64,000 nucleotides of DNA from Diacronema lutheri. Lineage: Eukaryota > Haptophyta > Pavlovophyceae > Pavlovales > Pavlovaceae. Positions 56,345 through 64,000 of this stretch are shown in pieces. The notes beneath the pieces were generated by a model. That model was given only the letters and a program-made list of their open reading frames with translations, searched no databases and was not told the DNA's origin. The first letter of the stretch is position 1. Each line of letters starts with the position of its first letter. The translations under genes were made by a program, and so were the position numbers. The DNA lies in assembly GCA_019448385.1 (NCBI GenBank), contig JAGTXO010000010.1:124001-188000 (forward strand), in the 5' to 3' direction.

Positions 56345-57271
56345 TCACGCTCCGTCTTCTGCCGAGTCCGGTGCGTTCGGGCTGTCCGGTGTGTTTGAGC
56401 AAAGGCCACGCACCGCGGCTGCGCAGCCGTCCGCGCACCCGACGCACGGCAACGGCCACCAGCTCGGCGGCGGCGCGCGGAGGCAAAGCCAGCCGGCTGC
56501 GCGCGCGCTCGCCAACTCGGCGCCGTCGGCCGCGTCGGCCGCCGCGCACCAGCGCGCAGCGCCGTCGTTGACGGCGAGGAGGCCGCCCGTGTCGCGCGTG
56601 GCGCGCGCGTGCAGCTCGACATCGCTCGTCGCGGTCGGATGCGGCAGAGCGAGCGCGTGCGCGTGCAGCGCAATCCAGCCATCGCCCGCGCCGCCTTCGA
56701 TGGTTGGCCGCGCCGCGCCGTACCGCACGTCGCCCAGCAGCGGCGCGGAGAGCGCGACGGCGGCGGCCGCGCGGAGCTGGTGGCGCTTGCCGCCCTCCGG
56801 CTCAAGCTCGAGCGCTGCACTCCCGTCCGGCAGCCACGCGCGCACCGCCCAGCGCGTGCGCGCAGGTCGCGCGCCGTCAAAGCGCGTCGCGCTTGCGCGC
56901 ACGGCGCCGCGCGCGTGCGCCATCCAGACGACGGCCTCGCCGCGGCTGTGCGCGCGGAGCGGCGCGTCGGCGCCGAGCGGCTCGGTGCGCGCGACGTATA
57001 GCTTGCGCGCACGACCCGTCGCGAACGCGCGGCCCAGCCGCTGCGCCGCCTTGGTCGTGCGCGCGAGGACGACGACGCCCGACACTGGCCGGTCGATCCG
57101 GTGGACGCTCTCGACGTAGCCGGCGCCGGTGGTCGCATGCCGCAGCCAATTGCCCATCAGCTCGACGAGCGAAACATCGCCTGTGTTGTCCGGCACGCAC
57201 AGCAGCCCGGCGGGCTTGCTCACGGCGAGCAGCTGCGCGTCGGACCAAAACGGCCTCAGCGTCCTGAACAT
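56345..57271 (-). CDS. RluA-type pseudouridine synthase
   Basis: From Met 57271 this gives 308 residues in one exon. It starts MFRTLRPFWSDAQLLAVSKP, then AGLLCVPDNTGD. The catalytic motif is SVHRIDRPVSGVVVLARTTK (HRxD with the nucleophilic Asp), followed by AAQRLGRAF, RKLYVAR, LELEPEGGKRHQLRAA, LLGDVRYGA and IALHAHALALPHP, all typical of the RluA/Rsu superfamily. It isomerises uridines in rRNA or tRNA; the organelle or substrate cannot be told. The Ala-rich C-terminal ~80 residues are extra. The frame upstream of 57271 is antisense to the next gene, so this start is preferred. Confidence 0.9.
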   Translation of the reverse strand: MFRTLRPFWSDAQLLAVSKPAGLLCVPDNTGDVSLVELMGNWLRHATTGAGYVESVHRIDRPVSGVVVLARTTKAAQRLGRAFATGRARKLYVARTEPLGADAPLRAHSRGEAVVWMAHARGAVRASATRFDGARPARTRWAVRAWLPDGSAALELEPEGGKRHQLRAAAAVALSAPLLGDVRYGAARPTIEGGAGDGWIALHAHALALPHPTATSDVELHARATRDTGGLLAVNDGAARWCAAADAADGAELASARAAGWLCLRAPPPSWWPLPCVGCADGCAAAVRGLCSNTPDSPNAPDSAEDGA

Positions 57272-57313
57272 CGTGTGGCACCCCGGTTGGCGTCCATCGT
57301 ACGGTTGGGTTCC
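57272..57313. promoter_or_regulatory. 42-bp divergent spacer
   Basis: Between pseudouridine synthase and the large surface protein. Confidence 0.45.
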
Positions 57314-60300
57314 ATGGACGCGCCGTTGAACGCAGCGCGCGGCCGAGGTGTCGCGTCGGCTGCCGCGGCGCCGTCGGCCGAGCCGCGCGCGCACGTTGGC
57401 ACCGGCAGCGCGTTGAGCGCGCTCGATCCGAGCGCGGCGGCGACGGCCGCGCGGCCGGCGCGTTGGTCCGCGGATGGCGCGGACGACGTGTGCGCTGTGC
57501 CTCGGCGCGCGCGCGCGCCCGCCGCGCTGACGCCGTCCGAGCCCGCCGCGCACGCGCGCAACGATCTCGCGCGGCGTGGCTTCGCGCCGGCGGCAGCGGC
57601 GCCTGCCATGGCCGCGCCGCCCGCAAGCGCATGTGCGCGCCCGCCGGCACTTTGGCCGCAGCGGAGCGACGCGCACATGACCGTTTGGTTGTCAGTCGTT
57701 GGCGGCGCGGAGCCGTGGCACGGCGCGCGCGCCGACGTGGCCAACAGCGCGAGCGAGCTCGGCTCGCGCGCGCCGCCGGCAACCGAATCCGCGCGTGCGC
57801 AGCCCGCGCGCGCCGGCACGCCGGCGCGCGCGGGCGCGGCGGTGGCGTACAGTACGCCCGGCGCGAGCCCGGTGGGCGGGGACGACGCAGCGCGCGCCAG
57901 AGCAGAGCGCAGCGGCACGGCAGCGCTGCTCGGCGGCGCTGATGCGCGCTGGGCTGGTGCTTGGAAGCTCAGCGGCCCTTTTGGCGGCGGTGGCAGCGGC
58001 GGCGGTGGCAGCGGCGGCGGTGGCGGTGATGGCGGCGACAGTGACGGCGGTGACGGCGGCGGCGGCGGCCGTGGTGGTGATGGTGGCGCGCCGCGCGTCG
58101 CTCGACCAGACGAGCTCGAGGCGGGCGCTACCGGCGGGTGCGGTGGCGCACGCACGGGCGCAAGCGCTGCGCCGGGCTCAGCCACCGTGGCCTTCGCTCC
58201 CGCGCCGCGCGAGCGCGCGACGCGCCGCCGTCCGGCCTTTGGCGGCGCGCGCGCCGCGCGCCGCGCGTGCGTGACATGCGTCGCGTTGGCCATCTGCGCG
58301 GCCGTGCCGCTCGTCGGCATGCTGCGCGCGGCGTGCACGGACGTGCGCGTGCTCGCGATCACGATCGACGACGAGCTGTGCGAGCCGCGCGAGGCCATCT
58401 CGTCGCAGGTCGCCGGAGCGGCGCGGGGCCGGCGGCGGCTCGGTGGCGCGAGCGCCGCCGGCCGCCGGCGCGACGCGGCGCAGCCGGCGCGCAGCGGCGC
58501 GGGGGTGGGCGCTGACGGTTGGGCTGCGGGGCAGCTGCGCACACCGCCGCCGTCGCCGCTTGCGCGCGGCGTGCCCGCCGCGCCGCCGCCGCCGCCGCCC
58601 GCCGCGTCGGTCCGGAGCGATGGCGGCTCGGTCCGGAGCGATGGCGGCTCGGTCCGGAGCGATGGCGGCTCGTCGGTCGGATCGGCGCCAACGGCCACGG
58701 CGGCAGCGCCGCCTCAGCCGGCGGCCAAGCTCGCGCCCGAGACCGTTGGCACGATAGCCGACGAGGCAGCTGTCGGCCCAACCGTCGGCATAACCGTCGG
58801 CATAACCGTCGACCTCGAGATCACGGTGCGCGCGTGGTGGCCCCTGCGAATCCGGAGCGTCGCGCTCGCGCTCGCCGCCGCCGAGCGCGGCGGCGCCGCA
58901 GCCGGCGCGCCAGACGCCGAGCTCGAGCCTCCCGGCGGCGGCGCGCGCTTCGTCGACCGAGCTCGCAGCCTCGCCGCCGTCGGCGCGCCGCTCGTCGAAA
59001 TCGCCGTCGTGAGCGCCAAGCTGCTGCCGCGACACGCGGCCGCCGCTGCAGCGGGCACTTCGGCGGCGGCGACGGCGACGGTGGCTGCGGCGGCAGCGGC
59101 GGCGGCGGCGGCGACGCACGGCGCGCCCGCATGCCGAGCGGGCGTCGACGGCGGCGGCTGCGAGCGCGCCGCCGCCGCCGAGCGCCACGCTGAGCGCGAG
59201 GCGGAGCGGGCGCGCGGCGCGCACGTCGCCGCCGCCGCCGCCGCCGCTGCCGCCGCAGCCACCGTCGCCGCCTCCACCGCCGTCGCCGCGCCTGAGCCGC
59301 GCGCCTCCTCGCCGCCGCCTCCACCCGCGCCGCCCGCGCCGCCGCCGCCGCGCGCGCGCGCGCCGCCGCCGGAGCCGCCGCAGACGCCGCAGCCGCAGCA
59401 GCCGCCGGAGCGCGGCATCGAGCGCGCGCTGCTCGCGACGCTGTTGCCGGGTACGCACGTCTACCGCGTGCGCCTTGCGCTCGTCGTTCGCAACTCCACC
59501 GCTGCGCGTTCATTCGCGCACGGCGCAGCCGCCGACGCGCTCGCGCGCGTTGCGGCGCGCGCGCGCGCGCTCGCGGCGGGCGATGGCGGCGGCGGGTCGA
59601 ACCTGCGCGCTGCGCTCGGCGGTGCGATCCGGCGCGCGTTTGCGCGCGCGGCGGTCGCGTACGAGCTTGTGGTGGTCGTCGGGGGTGCGACTGTCGACCT
59701 GTCGGAGCGGTCTGCGGGGGACAGGCCGGAGCGGGCGGGGGACGGGCCAGAGCGCGGGGCCGGGGACGACCCGTCGGAGCGGTCTGCGGGTGACAGGCCG
59801 GAGCGGTCCGTGGCGTGGCGATGGCAGTTGCCATCGTGGCGCGTGGCAGTGCGACGGAAGGTGGCGCTGTCAAGCGACGGCCTCGCGGCGGTGCGTGCGC
59901 GCAGGCGGAGGATCAAGGCATGCCTCTTCTGCCCGCTGCCCGCGCCGCGCGCGGCGCACACGCCGCTGCCCGCGCCGCCGAGCGCGGCGCAGCGAGGGGC
60001 GAGCGCGCGCGCGTTGAGCATGCAGCTGGGCAGCGTGGGGATGCGAGGGGCCGTGGGCGCGGCGTCGGGCACGCTCGCGCTCGCGCTCGCGCCCTCGCGC
60101 GTGCGCTACGCGCTGCGGCTGCCACCGATCGCCCTCCAGCTGTGCGCGCTTCGCGCCGCACCGCAGCTCGGCGCGCAGCCGTCGGCCGCGCGCGCGCGCG
60201 CGAACGGCGAGGGCGCGTCCGCGTCCGCGCCCGCGCAGCCGGAGGGCGGCTGCGCGGGCACGCTCTCGATCAGCAGCCTCGAGCTCCACGGCGGCGGGCG

Positions 60301-60991
60301 CAACGAGGGCCTCGGCGACGCGCGCGACGCGGCGGGCGGTCAGCGCGCGGGCGGCGACGACGACGGGCGGCCGAGCGCCGCCGGCGCGCCCGGCACCGCC
60401 CGCGCCGCTGGCAACGCGACCAGGGGCTCGCGCGCGCGCTCGCGCGCGGCTGAGTACGCCGGCGGCGAGCTGCGCGTTGGCTGGCAGCTGCTGCTTCCGC
60501 TCGCGGAGCTGGGGATTGCCTCCATGCTCGCGGACGGCGGCGCGTCCGGCGGCGCGGCGTCCGGCGGCGCGGGCGGCGGCGCGGCGGTCGGCGCCGGCGG
60601 CGCGGCGCGCGGCGGCGAAGCGCGCTCCGCGGCGCGGCGCGTCGCCAACGGCACAGCCGCCGACAAGCGCGCGCCGGCGCCGCGCGAAAAGGGCAACGAG
60701 AACGGGCTGGTCGCTTTCGCCGACTCCATTCAGAATGGCGGCGAGCTCATCCTCCGCGGCTCGACCGCCGCCGAGCTGAGCGCGCTCGGAGATTCGGCAG
60801 AGCCGCCACTCGTCGTCGACTCGCGCTGCGCGCTGCAGAGTTTGCTCATGCGCGCACCGCTCGCATTCGACGTGGCGACGACCCTGGGCTCAGCCGGACG
60901 TTACGTCCAGCATGGCGCCCAGGCGGTGCACTGCGCGACCGGACTCGTGCGCCACTACGCGCGCGGCGCGGCGGACGGCACCGGCGCGTCG

Positions 60992-61040
<49 letters not shown>

Positions 61041-62872
61041 CGACGACGACGACGACGGAAGAGGGCGACGGCGAAGGTGTGATGGCGCAGTGCGTGCAGT
61101 TGGTGAGGGGCGTCCTGACGACGATCAATGGCGGCAGCAGGGGCGCGGGCGCCGAGCCCACGCCGCGCCTCGGCACGCGACAAAGCGGTACGCTCTACTG
61201 GTTTTTAAATGCGGACGGCGCCTCGCGGACGGGTGAGGGCGCGTGCGTGAGCGACACGGCCGCGCCGCCGGCGCGCGCGGGCACCTTCGTCGAGCGGCGC
61301 GTGTGGTCGCTCGACGAGTGCGAGGCGCGCTGCCTCGCCATGTCCGCGTGCGTCGCCCTCTCACATTCCGAAGCTCTCGGGCGTTGCGAGCTCTGGCGCG
61401 TCGCGCCGCCCGCGCGGGCCGACGGCGCGCCCGGCCATCGCTGCGTCCTCCTCGTCTCGTCAGCACAGCTCGCCGCGCTGCGCCTGCCAGCCGCCGAGCT
61501 CGCCGCGCGCACCGCGCGCCGCTTCGCACCGCCCGCCCTGCCGCGGCCGTATTACCGGTCAAAACCGTTACTTGCCTCGTCGCTTGGGGCATGCGCCGGT
61601 CGGTGCGCGGCGGAGGGCGGCGCGGCGGCGGCGGCGCGCGGCGCGGCGGCGGCGGCGGCGACCGGCGGCGGCGGCGGCGGCGGCGGTGGCGGCGGCGCAC
61701 CGCGCGGCGTGGGCGACGCGGCAGCGGACGGCGGCGCGGGCGCGGGCGCGGGCGCGGACGCGGACGTGGACGATGGCTGCGTCACCATCGAATATGACGG
61801 GATGGGCGGCGAGTGCGCCCTGTGGCGCGTCGGTCGTGCCGCGCCCTTCGACGCGAGCGCGCACGCGGGCGGCGCGGCTGGCGAGCGCGTCGCGCGCCTC
61901 CTCCGCCCCTTCCCACCGCCGCCGCCCGCGCCGCCGCCCGCGCCGCCGTCGCCGCCCGCGCCGCCGCCGTCGCCGCCCGCCTGCGCCAACGAGGTGGACC
62001 TCGCGCAGGGCCGCGCGGCGACGGAGGCGCCCGAGCGCGCCGGCCGCGCGAGCACTACCGGACTCGCCGTCGACGGCCGGCCGGACTCGGCATGGGTGTC
62101 GGCGCCGGCCGAGGACGCGGCGCTCATCGTCGAGTTTGGCGCGGTCTCGCGCGTGGTGCGCGTCGAGCTGGAGTGGGGTCCGGGAGTCCGGATGCGGTAC
62201 GCCGTCGACGTGCGGCTGGGCAGCGATGGCGGCTGGGACGAGATCGTCCGGCACGCGAGCCACGCGCCCGGCGACCGTGACGTGCACGACATGCGAAGCG
62301 CGCGCGCCGGGCGCGGCGCGGCGGTGCTCGCCTCGGCGGTGAGGTTGCGCGGCATGAGCACGGGCTCGCGCAAAGAGTACACGGTGCGCACGTTCGCCGT
62401 GTTCGGCTGCGAAGTGGACACGCAGCCGCCCGCCAGCCCGCCGCGCCCGCACCCGCCGCCCACGCCACCGCCCGCGCCGAGCCCGCGGCCGAGCCCGCCG
62501 TCGCCGGGCGCGCCAGCCGCGCCGCCGCCAGCGCCGCCGTCGCCGCCGTGCGCCGCCGGCTGCTCGCCCACGCCGTGCTGCGCTCTGGGGTACCGCACTC
62601 AAATCGTGTATCGAGGCATTACGCCCATCTCTCGCTGTCCGTACCTGCACGGCCTCCAGCCGTGCGCGCTCGCGCTTCCGGGCGCGCGCCGCGCGGGCGG
62701 GATGCAGACCGAGGCGTGCTCGGCGACGTGGTACGAGTGCGAGCCGCTCGACGGCCGCGCCGACGGCGGCGGCCGCGCTGGCGGCGGCGGCACGGCTGAC
62801 GGCGGCGGTATGGCGGGCGGCGGCGGCACGGGCGCGGGCGCGGGCGCCGAGGCGGCCTGGTGGTCGCCGTGA
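57314..62872 (+). CDS. Large single-pass surface protein with PAN-like and discoidin-like domains
   Basis: About 1850 residues from Met 57314, less ~34 if the in-frame 102-nt intron 59891-59992 is removed. The N-terminal ~320 residues are disordered and Gly-rich. One membrane helix follows (CVTCVALAICAAVPLVGMLR); everything after is probably outside. The next region has beta-type segments such as VDLEITVRAWWPLRIRSVAL and VYRVRLALVVRNSTAARSFA, reminiscent of LEA2-like folds. Then two Cys-containing PAN/apple-like modules (WSLDECEARCLAMSACVALS with CELWRV; LGACAGRCAAEGG with GGECALWRV), a Pro-rich linker, a discoidin (F5/8C)-like domain (CANEVDLAQGRAATEAPE, STTGLAVDGRPDSAWVSAPA, VVRVELEWGPGVRMRYAVDV, FAVFGCEV), another Pro-rich linker, and a Cys-rich tail. 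Such architecture suits cell-surface adhesion or carbohydrate binding. Confidence 0.72.
58608..58680. repeat. 21-bp tandem repeat, 3-4 copies
   Basis: GTCCGGAGCGATGGCGGCTCG codes SVRSDGG repeats in the surface protein just after its membrane helix. Confidence 0.85.
60991..61060. repeat. Trinucleotide runs coding poly-Ser then poly-Thr
   Basis: TCG repeats followed by ACG repeats in the surface protein. The point of change (TCGTCGACGACG) makes a local self-complementary sequence. Confidence 0.85.
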
Positions 62873-63061
62873 CTCCGCCACGTCTCTGCCAAGCGTTCCT
62901 CAAACGCCGTGAGTCACGGCCTCAATTGTCCCCGTGAGTCAGGGAGCAAGTCAGTGCCAGTCACGGCCCGCCGCCATCGTGCCAAGGCCACGACCCGTTG
63001 TTGCCCAGCCCACAGGCGGAGCGGAGCGGCGGGCCGAACGCAACGGCGCACGTTGCAAGCC
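62873..63061. promoter_or_regulatory. Intergenic region before the last gene
   Basis: 189 bp; GTGAGTCACGG and GTGAGTCAGGG occur 27 bp or so apart (about 62909-62943), with GCCAGTCACGGC shortly after. TGAGTCA is the AP-1/bZIP core, so this may be a small regulatory cluster. Confidence 0.45.
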
Positions 63062-64000
63062 ATGCGGCGGGGGCCCACGCGCCGGCTCGCCGCCGCGCTG
63101 GTGCTCGCGCCGCTCGCATGCCTCTGCGCCACGATCGAGCGCGCGCCTAGCCTGACGCGCATAGGCGCGCTCGTCGCGCCGGCCGCGGCGCCGCGCGCGC
63201 CCGCGCTGTTGGGCGCGCGCCACGTGCTGGCGGGCGATGACGAGGAGCTCGTCGGGTCGGAGGAGGCGTTCTCGTTCCTTTCGCCGCCCGACGATCCGGC
63301 CGCGCGCGCCGAGGCCGAGCGGCGCGCGCGCCAGTCACAGCGCGACTCGTCGATCCTGCGCGAGGTCGACCGGCTCGCCGCGCGCATCTCGGCGCAGGAG
63401 CTGCAGCTCGCCGTGCTGCAGCGGCAGCTCAGCCCGCCGGCGCGCGCGCGGCTGGCGCTGCGTCAGCTCACGCGGCCCGTCCGCGCCTCCGTCGGCGTGC
63501 TCCTCCGCAAGGTCGCGCGCAACGGCGACCTGTGGAAGTTTCTCTCGGCGCAGACGCTCATCTCCGCGCGCGTGCTCGCCGACCTCACGCGCGGCAGCTA
63601 CGGCGCGGGGCTGCTCGACGTGCTGCCGCACTCGCCGCTGCTCGCCGTCCACGCCCCCGCCATCTACGCGCACATTGACAAGATCGCCGCGCACGTTCCC
63701 GGGATCATTCCAATCTTGGACCAAAATCTCCATTTTATCGAGCCGCATCTCGATTCGATCCTCGAGCGCTTCGACGACATTGAGCCGCACCTGCCGTGGG
63801 TGCTCAAGCACATCGACGAGCTCGCGCCCTACTGCGGCGAGCTCCTCCAGCACATCGATTCGCTTCTCCTCTACGCCGACGGCACCGCGCCGCGCGTGGT
63901 GCCGGCCGGGGTGGCCGTGGCGGCCGCCGAGCCCGGCGCGCCGCGCGCGCCGGGCGACGCGGCCGCCGGGCTCGGATGGGCGGACCGGCTGCTGCCGTAC
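63062..64000 (+). CDS. Secreted or organellar helical-repeat protein (partial, C-terminus off the window)
   Basis: The plus frame from Met 63062 is open to the last base (313 codons). The N-terminus MRRGPTRRLAAALVLAPLAC is a signal peptide. A coiled-coil segment (SSILREVDRLAARISAQELQ) follows. The C-terminal half holds repeated helical units of ~11-14 residues: APAIYAHIDKIAAHVPGI, NLHFIEPHLDSILERFDD, IEPHLPWVLKHIDELAPY and CGELLQHIDSLLLYA, with regular Pro-His-Leu and His-Ile/Leu-Asp positions. I have no name for this family. Plastid-associated location is possible, since algal nuclear proteins for secondary plastids start with a signal peptide, but no Phe follows the likely cleavage site. 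Confidence 0.65.
   Translation, partial: MRRGPTRRLAAALVLAPLACLCATIERAPSLTRIGALVAPAAAPRAPALLGARHVLAGDDEELVGSEEAFSFLSPPDDPAARAEAERRARQSQRDSSILREVDRLAARISAQELQLAVLQRQLSPPARARLALRQLTRPVRASVGVLLRKVARNGDLWKFLSAQTLISARVLADLTRGSYGAGLLDVLPHSPLLAVHAPAIYAHIDKIAAHVPGIIPILDQNLHFIEPHLDSILERFDDIEPHLPWVLKHIDELAPYCGELLQHIDSLLLYADGTAPRVVPAGVAVAAAEPGAPRAPGDAAAGLGWADRLLPY

Overview
This is a 64 kb piece of nuclear DNA from a very GC-rich unicellular eukaryote, most likely a flagellated alga with a secondary red plastid. A haptophyte (perhaps a pavlovophyte) fits best; that name is an inference. The signs are: short GC-rich introns that start GTGCG and end CAG; spliceosome, Spt5, F-box, SUMO-protease and septin genes; flagellar genes (DRC3, a DUF4485 protein); and a cupin precursor whose signal peptide is followed by the T-A-F motif typical of red-plastid bipartite presequences. 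I see no bacterial operons, rRNA, tRNA or CRISPR.

Layout, left to right (strand): partial voltage-sensor/nucleotide cyclase (-); unknown protein (+); SGNH hydrolase (+); giant repeat protein with a ~460-residue (K-A-A-A-D/E)n helix and one membrane segment (-); RBMX2/Ist3 (+); FBXO9 (+); plastid cupin with an in-frame stop (-); small mitochondrial-type protein (-); PhoD-like phosphatase (+); MaoC/hotdog dehydratase (-); NYN/YacP-type nuclease (+); ABC1/ADCK kinase (-); IQ-motif protein (-); DRC3 (+); RAB3GAP2 N-domain protein (-); 2.76 kb TA-flanked Tc1/mariner-type transposon; SPT5 (+); DUF4485/CEP112-like protein (-); 2702-residue Ala-rich protein (+); DIMT1 (-); septin (+); Ulp1/SENP protease (+); RluA-type pseudouridine synthase (-); large surface protein with PAN-like and discoidin-like domains (+); partial helical-repeat protein (+).

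Genes nearly alternate in strand. Start codons of divergent neighbours lie 11 to about 280 bp apart and convergent stops mostly 29-95 bp apart, so most promoters must be shared and bidirectional. The DRC3/IQ pair suggests co-expression of flagellar parts. The transposon sits exactly inside the formerly ~40 bp divergent promoter of RAB3GAP2 and SPT5.

Tandem repeats are abundant. Inside exons their periods are multiples of three (6, 12, 15, 30, 36, 45, 51, 54, 60, 75, 81 bp) and they extend proteins; within introns other periods also occur. All gene models were read by eye. Splice sites were chosen by GT/AG, phase and family similarity and have no transcript support.
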